From Norana najaformis (lineage: Eukaryota; Annelida; Clitellata; Crassiclitellata; Hormogastridae), in assembly GCA_964023275.1 (NCBI GenBank), contig OZ029927.1, forward strand, positions 9,037,720 through 9,101,719: 64,000 nucleotides of DNA. The letters run 5' to 3'. The notes under the pieces are model-generated. The model was not told the origin of the DNA. It saw only the letters and a program-made list of their open reading frames with translations, and did no database searches. Positions 42,961-54,238 of the stretch are shown in pieces. Position 1 is the first letter of the stretch. The number at the start of each line of letters is the position of its first letter. A program made the position numbers and the translations under genes.

Positions 42961-43074
42961 TTAAAGGCAATAATTAGTTCTTTCAAGAACCTCACAAAGA
43001 TGCTTTTCAATACTTTAAATGATGCAGAGTTTTAGAATTGCAGTTCTAGGCTAATCATACTGCACAAAATGAAA

Positions 43075-43445
43075 AAATAAAAAATCCAACAACCTCTATA
43101 GCGAAGTTGTAAAATACCCAAAAGCATCAGTCACTGGTCGCTACTATACAAAGTTAGTGTGCAAATGCAAACCAACTTCAGGGTAAGTCCGGTCAAACCC
43201 CGAGGAAGATTCAAGAGGAAACAGAAACAGTCTTACGAACAGAGTAAGTGAGACAGGTGGAAATGAGCCTCAAAAAGTTGGGTTTTAATTGAGATCTAAT
43301 GGCCAACACAGACTTTACAGAACGACCGTTTGTCTGAAGAGAGTTCCAGAGTCTGGGACCACTAACGGAGAAGACACACCCACCAGTAGCTGTCGTTGTC
43401 AACGGAATAGTCAGAGTGAGACATGCAGAGCACTTGATCAAGTAG
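43075..43445 (-). mobile_element. LINE C-terminal fragment
   Basis: The minus-strand frame 43441-43211 contains GGCVFSVSGPRLWNSLQTNG and AIRSQLKPNFL, the usual FSVxGPxLWNSLP-type end of CR1/L2-like proteins. 5' truncated. Confidence 0.75.
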
Positions 43446-43459
43446 TTAAAAGTCTTGGG

Positions 43460-43625
43460 AGCAGTGTTGGAGAGCTACTTTAAAAAGTAATTAGCTACAG
43501 TAACTAATTACTGGGCAAAGAAAAGTGACTAGTTACCATACTTTAGAAGAAGAGTAAACTAATCACTGATTACAGTTACTTTATACAAGTAACTAATTAC
43601 TTCTTTAGTTACAACACATGGGAAT
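43460..43625 (+). mobile_element. hAT-like MITE end (one terminus)
   Basis: CAGTGTTGGAGAGCTACTTT then AAAAAGTAATTAGCTACAGT and AACTAATTACT repeats. This is the widespread hAT-type terminus rich in AGTAACTAATTAC. The matching right end (CCAACACTG) was not found, so the element is truncated or rearranged. Confidence 0.6.
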
Positions 43626-44440
43626 GTGTACATTAAACGTGGCTGCATTGTCCGTTTAGCTTAACAGAATAGGCAGATTAATTTTAAAAAATAAGTATTC
43701 TTAAACCGCTTTGAAACACATGCCACATTAGATAGCTAGATCGCAACATAAGAAGCATACAAAAATGTTTGTCACTAAGTCGATAACTTCTAGGTACGAG
43801 TATCTGGCCACCCGAACTAGTTAAAACAAGTCGTTAAACTGGTACGCTAGACGGTATTTCAGTATTGAATTGAAGGAAAACTTTTCAGCAACATGTTGCC
43901 AGTTGTCTTTGTTTCTAGGCTTGTTTTCAGACTGTTTGTTGCTCTCGTAAAAAGAGCTAAACAAGACCCACAAAATTTAATATTCTGGCATATAGCGCTA
44001 TAATTTTGATGTTACATTGGTGTGCAAACCGCATACCTAGAAGGGACCATTTGGGGCCGCCTATTAACAAGCAGCGTAGATGGAAACGAAGAACTACAGA
44101 GAATATTTAATAAATCTTAACTTGCCATAATACAAGTTGCAATATAAATATACAAATTCAGAGCTGTTCTAATCGAGTGGGATCAGATCGGATTGAATGA
44201 GATCGGATATGATTAGAGTTGATCAGGTCAGAGTAGCTTATGCGTATAAACCACCTGCCGTACATTAATCGCTGACAGGTAATAAGTTGCCACGGAATCT
44301 ATGACGATGACATCCCAGATTAAGCCATAGGCAGCACGCCAAAAGTCAAGGCCATCAAGTCTCTCTGGTAGTACCATATGTTGCAACAACTGTATATAAA
44401 GTGCATGGCGGCGTTAGAATTACGTGTAACGTATTAAACA
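43626..44440. other. no gene recognised
   Basis: AT-rich intergenic sequence. A short GATCAGATCGGAT-like run lies near 44180-44230. No coding support. Confidence 0.45.
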
Positions 44441-44600
44441 CAGTGCGGCACGGTGGACTATCCGTAACGCGTTTGGTCAGTGATCATGCGGTTGCGGGTT
44501 CGAGTCCATGTAACGACCCTGGGCTCGTTGCTTGTGCACAACGTGCCTCCATCACCAAGCCGTATTATCTGGTAACGAAATAAGCAGGGGAGTAAACAAC
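44441..44600 (+). mobile_element. tRNA-derived SINE
   Basis: A-box-like TGGACTATCCG (44454-44464) and perfect B box GGTTCGAGTCC (44497-44507), 43 bp apart. The body continues with AACGACCCTGGGCTCGTTGC and CACCAAGCCGTATTATCTGG. It is the least decayed copy of this family here. Confidence 0.82.
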
Positions 44601-44898
44601 AAATCCTGCGATGCACTGCCGCGCAATTCTTAACGAGGAGTTTGAAATAGGGTCAAGCGTGCAGGTTTTTGCGAAGAGTTGTTACTTTGCTCTGATCGAT
44701 TGGCATCATATGTAGCCTTTATCCTCAGCCGCCGTATCTACACCATCTGACAATCACAGCCATGTCCAACGTAGCATCACAAGCAGCCAACTATGTCTGC
44801 ACCAACGTGGTACCCTCTGCCACCATCTACCACAGTCTCCACCGTCTGCCATTAGCCAGTCGGAAGTAAAAGGGCGTTTTGTCATTTTGGCGGTTCTA

Positions 44899-45657
44899 GG
44901 GCAATTCGGAGCGGACAATTCGGAGCGGACAATTTGGCGCGGACAATTCGGAGCGGACAATTCGGCGCGTACAATTCGGAGCGGACAATTCGGAGCGGAC
45001 AATTCGGAGCGGACAATTTGGAGCGGATAATTCGGTGCGGACATTTCGTAGCAGGAGAATGTTTTACTTGCGAACATAGAATTGACATTTTAATTTTAAA
45101 GAAATTTTTTCATTTTATACCAGGATAATGCCAAACGTTACAAAGTGCAGCTTGCAAACATGCAATCATTTCACAATACCATGCTAACTAAAAAAACACA
45201 ACATCTCCATATTTCCTTCTGTTCGGTTTTCTTTTCCACGTGATAAAGGTAACCTTTGTTGGTCAGCATTCTTCTACCTTTCTCCGACTCCAAAAATTCT
45301 AGATCCATTTATATGGTCTACACTTAGTACTACTATGTAGACTTTTTGAAAAAAGAAAAAATTAGAGCTATCTTATAAAATAAAGAAATTGCAGTTGCTA
45401 TTAAATTAACTTGTTATAGATTAACTAATATATAATATAAACAAAATACACGCGGACGTCGTTGAGCGCTGATTTTGGCTTTTTTCACGTGATCCACATA
45501 TTCTAATCACGTGACTCATATACTCCTACATTACGTACCAATTTCTATATAACCTTTTTGTTTGTTTTTAAACTCCGAATTGTCGGCGGCGAATTGTCCG
45601 CTTTTTTACTCCGAATTGTCCCCGCCGAATTGTCCGGCTCCGAATTGTCCGGTTACC
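44899..45657. mobile_element. MITE-like element with inverted arrays of a 14-bp motif
   Basis: The left arm (to about 45058) has about ten copies of GGACAATTCGGAGC. The right arm (45573-45657) has five copies of the reverse complement (CCGAATTGTCC with GCTC or GCCG spacers). The 500-bp interior is AT-rich, non-coding, and has two CACGTGA sites (about 45487 and 45511). Arrays of a short motif in opposite orientation at the two ends are typical of non-autonomous DNA transposons. No clear target-site duplication. Confidence 0.75.
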
Positions 45658-46407
45658 CAATCATTTGCCCAAGGTTTTGCTTGTTTCGTTGAAAAATTCC
45701 GTCAAGCGTGACTGCGATCACTAGTGTGGCACCGCAAGGATCAGTATAAGGTTCTTTTTACTAACATTATTCACTTAATATTCCACTGTTTATGATATTC
45801 AAATTTGCATTTCTCTTGATAGCACATCATGTAAATTTTCAGCTTATCTTATGTCTACCGTCGTCGAAGAATTCCGTCAAGCGTGACTGTGATCACACAG
45901 TTCCTTCTGCCATCAACACATGAATTTTTGCTACTAAGTACTCAACAGCAGCTTAAGGAAGTCTAAATAATACATGTCAAATAATTCGTTGAGTCATTTG
46001 ATTCTGCGGGGAATTCGCGTATTGTTTTCACTCATCTTTATCCATCACTAACCACATCAATGCCACTTGTAAATCAGCATGTCTAACTAATTTCGGATCG
46101 AAACGATAAAACATTCGGAAAAATTTATAATGTGTGTTTATGGCCAAGTTTAAACCCGATGGTTATATTACGGTTGATAAAATCTGCAGCCGCTGTAAAT
46201 GTAAACTTGGTTCTTTCACACTAATGTTTGCTCAACTGTTTATCAGACTGGCTTTGCAACAGTCTTCTTCGAGACTTGCCGAACGCCATAAATTCATACT
46301 GACGGGTCGAACGGGCCCTGAAGATGGACAAAGGGCAAGGATTTTTTCGGGGATGTTATGCTTATCGCATCTTAAGGCGTTCAAAAAATTCTGAGCTGCG
46401 AAATAGC
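45658..46407. other. intergenic, short duplicated piece
   Basis: AATTCCGTCAAGCGTGACTG occurs at about 45700 and 45870. 46230-46400 is the part of the 5' block shared with 36880-37020. The open frame 46134-46394 has no family features. Confidence 0.5.
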
Positions 46408-47842
46408 CGCAGTTATAATTTAGACGCATGAATTGAGCCACTACTTCATCTGGCGTTGAGTGGAGTTAGCTCGTTGCTAATCCTCAGAATTGGTTCTAGC
46501 GAGACATAAAAGTGAAAAAGTAAAGTATCGCATATCCCACAAGTCACACCTAAAGGAGGTGCTCATCTCCTTTTCTTTAGGCCCTTGAGCCGGCAATGGA
46601 CGAATCCCAGGGTCCTAGACACGGGGCCATTGGATCGTAGGACTTGCCGTTTACTTCCAAGCTTAAACCGGTACAAACTTACACTGCTTGGTGACAGAGG
46701 CACGGTGTGCACAAACAACTTGCACAGGATCGTTACATGGATTCTAACTGCAACCACGTGGCCATTGACCAAGTGCGTTACCGATTGACCACCGTGCTGC
46801 ACCGACATATACTGAGACATATAGGCTACTAGGAGATTAACAACTGTGCAGTACAAACCCTGTGTCCATTACATTCGGATTTACTCCCTGATGATTCAAG
46901 GCAGACGAAGTGGATTTGAGTGTGCGAAAGGAGCATCGAAGAGCATCAATTTTCTGTACAAGATTTGAACAATAACACCTTTATCTAATTGCGGGGTGTT
47001 GTGGCCCCAGACCTCAACCTGGTCCTCATGGACATAGACCTATACTTTAAATGGAATTCTTTTTGTATTATATATTTTTATACTGTACATTTACATATTA
47101 AACAGTATATATATTATATAAGTATATAGGCCATCGATCTTCTCACATATATGAATATATAGGCAAGAACGAGGTTCAAAGTATTCTGAGGTTCAAAGTA
47201 TTCTGAACATCATACGTCCGAAAAGTAACCTTTGCATTCGTGTGTCTGGTCTTAACAAGTATTCTATAACCTGCTTAAGTGCAGGCTTACGCAGAAGATT
47301 CTATAGGTTCTTTCTATTGTTTCACTTACAATAAAAGGTCTTCTTTAGCGCATTAGCAATTAGCTTATCTAGCAGTTCTGTCATTAGAGATTGACATAGA
47401 GGTAGCCAAGCAGAATCCGACAATTTTATCACACAAATATCCTGCCATTTATATTTCTCTGTATTGGTAATCGTAATCGTAATCTCCGGATTTCTTCAGC
47501 GGCTCTAGAAAAAAGGTAAGTCGCGGGATATAGCTTATTCACTGGCGCTCAGTCAAATCAAAATCGGTGAGACCGATGACGTCGGATTTAGTCTCGGAGT
47601 CGAGATAGAAAGGTTAGGCAGGTATACACAGACATACGGCAACGGTACATGGATAGTGTTTGAAAATGGAGCAGCGAGAGAGGAAGAGGTAGAACAGAGT
47701 ATCATAAAAGGACTTTTGGTAACGTTTTCAGCTTTGAGCAAGAGGCCTGCGCAGAATTTGCAAAAGGTACAGAGTTACTGAGTTGGTAGCATGGGTCAGA
47801 GTCAGACAGTAATTCTAGCGGGAGCTTGTTTGAAAGGGATGG
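46408..47842. repeat. segmental duplication of the upstream block, right copy (5' of copy C)
   Basis: Pairs with 33724-35172. It includes the interspersed repeat also seen at 2140-2285 (46550-46690) and a minus-strand tRNA-derived SINE head (A box at 46781-46791). It holds the unfilled SINE site at 47660-47669. Confidence 0.92.
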
Positions 47843-48480
47843 AAGAGCTTGAGTGATAGAGCGGTTATCAAATTTTTGAAACATTTAAGGAGTGAAGGGG
47901 CGGAGGATTGTTAGGTTGGAAGAGGAGCGGGTCGAATGGGGATTGTGAATAACTGACGAAGATAAGACTGTTTGGAGGCTTGGAGCGAGTTGCAGATGAG
48001 TTATAGAATTTTATATTCCATTCGTTCAGGTATTTTGAGTCAATGAAGAGATTTGAGTATTAGAGTGATGGAGTGATGATACTTAGAGGTTCCAGTTACA
48101 GCACGGGCGACATTATTCTAGACAGAATAGAGGCGGTTCATTTGGGTGGTGTCTATGTTCAAGAACTGTGAATGAAGTAATCTAGTTTAGAATGAACTAT
48201 GGAGGTGTCGATGCCGTATGCAGTTTAAAGTCAAGCATAGGGCGAATTCTAAATAGGTCACGCATGTGCATGTAGCAAGAGCGGTAGAGATGTGTGACGT
48301 GTCACCATCCCACGACAAGTCACACCTAGATTGCGTAAAGACAGAAATACAAGAAGTTCGAATTTTCATGCTTTGACAATGTGTGCCAATCAGATGAATC
48401 AGTTTTAGATGGGTTCAGAGACAGAAAGTTCGTTGTCATCGAGGAAGGTATCACCATTGGAGAGTTTAGCGACCACAGAA
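47475..48480 (-). mobile_element. LINE family 1 copy, diverged, minus strand
   Basis: The 3' end AGATTACGATTACG-like tail, TCTAGAGCCGCTGAAGAAAT and GAGCGCCAGTGAATAAGC lies at 47475-47560. The coding remnant 47884-47702 reads KFDNRSITQALPSLSNKLPL, matching [20 protein letters not shown] of the LINE at 53006. It extends to about 48480 with frameshifts, so it is older than the 53-kb copy. Confidence 0.82.
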
Positions 48481-48583
48481 CCCTCTCAGTGCATGCTGAT
48501 GGGTTTGTTTAAATTTTTTCGCACCTCTAGTTTTGCTAGTGAGACTTAAATGCTCTTGTTGCATCTGTGCTTCAGGGATTGCA

Positions 48584-49895
48584 ATGAAGCGACTGATTAT
48601 AGACACGGACCCTGGCATTGACGATGCCCAGGCCATTACGATGGCCTTAAAAAGTGATGACCTCGTTGAAGTCGTGGCCTTTACCACCTGTCATGGTAAT
48701 GTGGACGTTGGTCAAGTTTCTACCAACCTACAACGCATCTTGAAGGCCAATAAGCGAACGAATGTCAGTATATTGCTTTTTCCGTTTATTCATCGTTTTA
48801 TTCACTTTCTTCGAACCATTATACACTCATTCATTAAATCATCCATCCACTCACCCATCCATCCATCCAATCATTCATCCATCTATCAATTCATTAAATA
48901 ATTCATCTCTCCGTGCATCCGTCCTTCCGTCTGTCTATCCATCAGTTAGTCCATCTATCCATCCACCCATCCATCCACCCATCCATCCATCTGTGCATAT
49001 ATGCATTCACCTGGACAACTTTATAGTACCTTACGTTCGAGACATATCCATCCTTCTATACATACATACATAATTTACATACATAATGTCTAATAGTTTT
49101 TATCACTCGCTACTGTAGATTTCAGTGTACAGTGGCGCCACCTGTTCGTCTACTTGTGACAATCTGTAGTCTTATGTCCACCCATCTCACCTAATAGTTC
49201 TTTTATCGCTCGTTTATTTAGATTCCTATTTATAGTGGCGCCACCTGTTCGCTGGTGGGAGACAGATTAGCGTCATCTCACTACCATGGAAACGATGGTT
49301 TGGGTGACGTTCCGGAACCAGGTCCATCGGAAGGAGTGATACAGTCCGAGCATGCTGTTCACGCGTTGCTCAGAATCGTCAACGAAAACATAGGTTACAG
49401 CATTTAAATCTTTGTAATAGAAGGGATGTCAATAAAATAAGATGAAAGGACAATAGTAACATCAGGTGATAAGATAACAGTAGCATGGAATGGAAGGCCA
49501 TCATATAAACAAAATTAAAGGACTATAGACACATGAAATGGAGAAACAACAATGACAAATGAAGGACAATAGTACTCTGCGAGTAGTAGTGGTTGTAGTA
49601 GGTCCTCCGGCTCCCGGTATTGTGAAAATCTACCATCAGGAACTTCAACAGTTGTAGTGAAACGGAAAATCTTGGCGGAAAACGGGAAGAGTTAAAACTG
49701 AAAAGTTTCTACTCTAGTTACCCAATTTGCATGCCAGAAATTCGAAATTTAATGAAATTCCGAAACGCGGAATTTCCCAGTTTCTGCGGTTCTCGGTTTG
49801 TGGGCCTGTAATAATACGAAGTTCCAGGTTCCCGCTAACCACAACAACCACTTCTATTACTATTACTGCTGGTGCTGCTGCTGTTTTTGTTGTTG

Positions 49896-49972
<77 letters not shown>

Positions 49973-52005
49973 TTAGGTGTGACAACCATCAGCACTATCA
50001 ATTCTACATTCTAATTTTTATAGCTATGGAATTGTGTGTATTTCATGTTCAGGTCAGTTGTCGCTGGTTTGCCTTGCTCCTTTGACAAACATTTCTCTGG
50101 CCATTAGGTTGGACCCTAGCTTTGGAAAGAAGTTGAATGACTGTGTTATTATGGGCGGCAATTACAAAGGTGAGTATTCTTAATTACAGGCCAAGTAGAT
50201 TTTAATTAAGGTAATTAATTTCTTACGAATTTTCGATTTTATAGTCTATAACCAATGTATGAAACTGTGATTCGGCTACTGAGCCTAACACGTAGGTCTG
50301 ACGAAGTGCTATAACGTTGTTTGATAGATAACTCATAATAATCAATACACATTTCAATTTATAAACCTGTATTGTGGTTTAACACAGATTACACGTCTTC
50401 TGAACTACTTGAAACCCTTACTATGTTATTTTCTTGGATCAACTTCAGCAAAAGGAAATATCACAGCTTCGGCAGAATTCAACTTTTTGGCTGATCCAGA
50501 GGCGGCTCGAGTTGTCCTTCGGGAACTCCAGTGTCCAAAGACTACGCTCGTCACTTGGGAGCTGTGCAACAAGCGTCCGTTCACATGGGTAAGACTGAGA
50601 TTCGTCCAGTAAAATCGAATCGCGTCGCACATCGTTAATGATCCTTAGCAGAACACTAATGCTTGCCTCTGCTGCAGTGTATCACTTAATGATGTGAGTT
50701 CTTTGCGAACTTAAACATTTAAGTTTAATTGAGTGGAACGCCTTTGGAATTAAAAACTTTTAGAAGGCTTTACCGAAATGTTTAGTTTCATATGGGTACA
50801 TATTTGGAATAGTTTGCTTAGAACCCAGTGACATGAGTTCCTTGGACTTTCCATGTGCGCTTGAAAACCTTCTGATTGATTGTGCTTGTGCATTGTTAGG
50901 TTGAGATCGGCTCTGTGGAGTGTCTGTTGAGGAGGCGCTATACAAATTTGTGATCACAAATAGATTTTTTCCCGATACCAGTAATTACTGTTAAGCGTTT
51001 CTTAAATATTCATGTTTACACTCAGAGGAGTGTAAACTCCCTTTCTTCCTCTTGCCTCTCTTTCCGCTCCAGTCCCAAACATCACCCACCGTAGCTGCCA
51101 CGCTGTCTCTCTGCCTGACTTTTGGATCTTGACCTGGAACCGAACCCTTTTGTCTATCGATTTTGTTTTGACTGAGCGCCTGTGAATAAGGTGGGTCCTG
51201 TGATTTGGCTTTCGTTGGACGCTGTAGAAATCTTGGATTTACGATTACGATTAAATGGCATGTACGCATCATAACACATCTCGCAGTATTGTACATTCCT
51301 GCTTACTTTCATTTAAACTTTTCGTGTAAAAATTATTATGCTATAGTTTACCGACTTCGTTGTCGATGTCGGTTTCGGGTTTTCTGCGCTCAACGTGTTT
51401 TCATTAGGCGGCCACTTTTGACTTTTCTAGTAACTTGAGCACTGCTTGCTAAGTGATGAACATTCTATTCTTACCTATATTTGACATCGTTTAATATAGT
51501 GTAATGAGCGACTCTGACGAGCTTCTTTTGAAGCAGCGCCATATAAATTTCGAACTACAATTACAATTACATCTTGTGTTCTAATGAATTACAGGAGTGG
51601 TACTTGGAATTCGTAAACACGGATTCACCTCTTGGTCGCTTCTTCAAGAAAATCGAATCCAAGACTCTGGCAACGTACTACTGCGATAGGGAAGTCTTTA
51701 AGTCGTACGTGACCTGTGACCCAGTGGCAATGGCCATCGTCATTGATCCTGAGGTAATAAGGTCGGGTCAGAGGTTATACTGCGACGTGGAGTTGACCGG
51801 TGAGCTGACTCGGGGTCAAATGGTCGTCGACTGGAAAAGAAGTACAAAGAAAAGTCCGAATGTGCTTCTTGTCAAAGACATCAACTTCGACCGTTACGGA
51901 AAACTGCTTATGCTTGTCGTCAAGGAAACACAAACGAGCGTCATGGAAACGAATCACCACCAGGGGCCACTGAATTCGACACAGCATCAACAGACTGAAG
52001 TGTGA
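48584..52005 (+). CDS. nucleoside hydrolase family protein, copy C (5 exons, 339 aa)
   Basis: Exons: 48584-48763, 49222-49393, 50053-50169, 50449-50588, 51595-52005; same phases as B and D. Same family and expected reaction as copy B. Motifs: [12 protein letters not shown] in exon 1, HGNDGLGD in exon 2, APLTNISLA and MGGNYKG in exon 3, AEFNF-ADPEAA in exon 4, and in exon 5 the catalytic-position Cys-Asp (TCDPVAMAIVIDP) and [10 protein letters not shown]. The C-terminal tail is longer, rich in His and Gln (ends QHQQTEV). A strong acceptor (TCTGTGCTTCAG, ending at 48575) stands eight bases before the ATG, so a non-coding first exon is likely. Exon 2 looks converted from the A/B type and has several amino acid changes (for example SEGVIQ for PEGEIQ). 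The exon 2 donor is GTTACA. Confidence 0.93.
48835..49005 (+). repeat. CATC-type microsatellite in intron 1 of C
   Basis: CATCCATC and CATTCATC runs. Diverged CATY tracts occupy the same intron in A (31395-31520) and B (39585-39665). Confidence 0.9.
49119..49148 (+). pseudogene. partial exon 2 relic in intron 1 of C
   Basis: After CTGTAG, ATTTCAGTGTACAGTGGCGC plus CACCTGTTCG encodes ISVYSGATCS, the first ten codons of exon 2. It then breaks off into A/B-type intron sequence (TGTAGTCTTATGTCCACCCA), which leads to a second, complete exon 2 at 49222. If the relic were spliced in, the frame would stop within eight codons. Confidence 0.85.
49893..49973. repeat. (ATT)n microsatellite in intron 2 of C
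   Basis: About 27 ATT/TTA triplets. Poly-Ile and poly-Tyr open frames here are artefacts. Confidence 0.95.
51020..51250 (+). mobile_element. LINE family 1 3' end in intron 4 of C
   Basis: TTCCGCTCCAGTCCCAAACA, TGGATCTTGACCTGGAACCG, TTGACTGAGCGCCTGTGAAT, GCTGTAGAAATCTTGGATTT and ACGATTACGATT tail. 5' truncated. Confidence 0.85.
51480..51573 (+). mobile_element. retroposon tail just upstream of exon 5 of C
   Basis: GACGAGCTTCTTTTGAAGCA, GCGCCATATAAATTT and (ACAATT)n, ending 22 bp before the exon 5 acceptor. Orthologous in position to 41930-41998. Confidence 0.75.
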
Positions 52006-52034
52006 TTGGACCCATAGTGCCTACCTATGCTGTC

Positions 52035-52040
52035 ATTAAA
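52035..52040 (+). terminator. poly(A) signal candidate for copy C
   Basis: ATTAAA, the common variant hexamer, 30 bp after the stop codon. Confidence 0.45.
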
Positions 52041-52109
52041 GATTAACTTAAAACAAAACATAAAATTTTTCTTATGGAAAAAAACAAGCTCTTTGGTCAG
52101 TTTTGGTCT

Positions 52110-52470
52110 TGTATTTTTCTACTACAAAAGGACATCGAATGCATGGAAAAAGTAGAAGACAGAGCTACTAAACTCATCAGAAGTCTGGCTAGGATGCCAT
52201 GTGAAGAAAGATTTCAAAAGCTGGGTATTTTTTCCTTAGAAAGAAGAATAGTTAGACCTACACAATTTTACATGGACTCGAGGAAATAGACAAGGATGGC
52301 TTGTTCCCGCAATTGGACATTTAAGAGGACACAGTCGGAAACTTTATCGTAAGAGGGTGCGATTGTAAATTAGAAAATTTTGCTTCAGCCAGAGGATTGT
52401 AGAGCATTGGAATCAGTTACCAGAAGAAGTAGCATATGCACAAAGCTTGAACATTTGAAAAAACTTGACA
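52110..52470 (+). mobile_element. CR1-like LINE C-terminal fragment
   Basis: The frame reads DIECMEKVEDRATKLIRS then EERFQKLGIFSLERRIVR and, after frame changes, RKLY, WNQLPEEVAYAQS and LDSWMERY. This order (EKVQRRATK, LGLFSLE-RR, WNSLP, LD) is the usual C-terminus of CR1-type LINE proteins. Disabled. Confidence 0.82.
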
Positions 52471-52479
52471 GTTGGATGG

Positions 52480-52735
52480 AGAGATATAGGCACTAAAACC
52501 CAAACAATTCTTCCTCTTCTCCTTGTCTCTCTTCTCGCTTCTATTTCAAACTCCATCCACCGTAGCCGTCCGACTGTTTGACAGCCTGACTCCTGGATCT
52601 TGACCTGGAACCGAACCCTTTTGCTATCGATTTTGCTTTGACTGGGCGCCTGTAAATAAGCGACTTAGCTTTCGTTGGGCGCTGTAGAAATCTCGAGATC
52701 GCGGTTACGATTACGATTACTTAGACTAATAACTG
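52480..52735 (+). mobile_element. LINE family 1 3' end
   Basis: CAAACTCCATCCACCGTAGC, TGGATCTTGACCTGGAACCG, GGGCGCCTGTAAATAAGC and a GATTACGATTAC tail. Confidence 0.82.
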
Positions 52736-52967
52736 TAAATGTAACTGATACTGATATTAAATAGCATTATATGAGCCAATTGGTGTTATTAATGACACAT
52801 TTATCAGTATTAATTAGCATAATCTCATAGTATCTGTCTATATCCTAATATCTTTCCATATATTATAAAATAATTATGGTGATAAATTGCTTATTATTCC
52901 CAATAAAATGATTTACACTGACGGCTTGCTATGATTGAGCTACAAAAGTTAAATATTCTTGATCTGG

Positions 52968-53005
52968 AGATATCTGCGTATGACCACTTCCGGAATTTCT
53001 GTAAA
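52968..53005 (+). repeat. 38-bp target-site duplication, left copy
   Basis: AGATATCTGCGTATGACCAC onward is repeated exactly at 54239-54276 and brackets the LINE. The base before and the base after differ between copies. Confidence 0.92.
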
Positions 53006-54238
53006 TCGTAATCGTAATCGTAATCTCGAGATTTCTACAGCGCTCAACGAAAGCTAAGTCGCGGGAACCAGCTTATTCACAGGCGCTCAGTCAAAACAAA
53101 ATCGATAGGCAAAAGGGTCAAGATCCAGGAGTCAGGCACTCAGACAGTCGGACGGCTACGGTGGATGCTGTTTGAAATTGAAGCGAGAAGAGAGATAAGA
53201 GGAAGAGGAAGAATCAGGATAAGATTTTTGGAAAAGAAGTGTTTTCAGTCTTGAGTGAAAGACCTGCGCAGAAACTGAAAGAGGTGAAGTGTTGGTGAGT
53301 TCGTATGATGGACCAGACAACTGTCGCAATTCTGACGGGAGTTTATTCCAAAGGGGTGGGGCAGCTATGGCTATCGAGCGATTTCCAAATTTTAAGGATG
53401 AGGTGACGGGAGGGCGAAGAAGTGTTAGGACAGATGAGGAGCGGGTTGAACGGAGTGGTTGGATAGTAAATAATTGACGAAGATAGGAGGGTTGGGATGA
53501 TTGAAGTGTGTTGTAGGTGAGGGATAAGACCTTGTACTCTATTCGTTCTGGTATTTTAAGCCAGTGCAGTGATTTGAGAACAGGGGTGATGTGATGGTGT
53601 TTGGGGGTTTTGGTGACAGCACGTGCGAGAGCATTCTGGATAGCTTGTAGGCGATGTATCTGGGTTGTGTCAATATTGAGGAAAAGTGAATTGCAGTAGT
53701 CAAGTTTTGCATGGACTATGGATGTGGCAATGATAGATGCGGTTTTGAAGTCAAGCATAGGACGGATTCTGCGAAGGTCGCGGATATGCATAAAGCAAGA
53801 GCGGGAAAGATGGGTGATATGATCAGAAAAAGTAAGGTTCTGGTCGAAAATAACACCTAAATTACGGACAGAAGAGTTAGTATTAAAGGTGTGGGTGGAG
53901 GCAGAGTCCAGGCTGAGGGAGATAGAGGGGTCAGGAATTTTCTTGAGCTGGTCACGTAGGCCGATAAGTATGAATTCAGTTTTAGATGGGTTCAGGCATA
54001 AGAGATTAGATGTCATCCAAGAGGAGATTTGTTTAACCACACAAAGAAGATGATCTGTAGATTCATTGAAACAATTTGGAGAGAAAGAGATGAATAGTTG
54101 GGTGTCATCAGCATAGAGATGATGGTCAACGGAGGATGCTTTAATGAGTGAACTGAGTGGGGTAGTGTAGATGATAAACAGAAGAGGTCCAAGAACGGAG
54201 CCTTGTGGAACTCCGCAAGTGAGAGGGCATGACTTAGA
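53006..54238 (-). mobile_element. LINE family 1, recent 5'-truncated copy with open reverse transcriptase frame
   Basis: The minus-strand frame (stop near 53156) covers the last 360 codons of a CR1/L2-like reverse transcriptase without interruption. It has [22 protein letters not shown] with YADD at 54104-54115, [20 protein letters not shown], and the C-terminal [12 protein letters not shown] and [11 protein letters not shown]. Endonuclease and fingers are missing. The 3' untranslated end has GACTGAGCGCCTGTGAATAA, TTCGTTGAGCGCTGTAGAAA and a (TTACGA)n tail. The first 15 codons of the raw open frame are target DNA, not LINE. It is bounded by a perfect 38-bp direct repeat. The best-preserved of at least eight family fragments in the window. 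Confidence 0.93.

Noticed and set aside
44441..44600. Functional tRNA gene
   Set aside because: A and B boxes are present, but I see no acceptor stem pairing or anticodon arm, and related copies at 42694 and 46700 mark it as a SINE.
49714..50085. Poly-Ile, poly-Tyr and similar frames of 95 codons
   Set aside because: Caused by the (ATT)n microsatellite in an intron of copy C.
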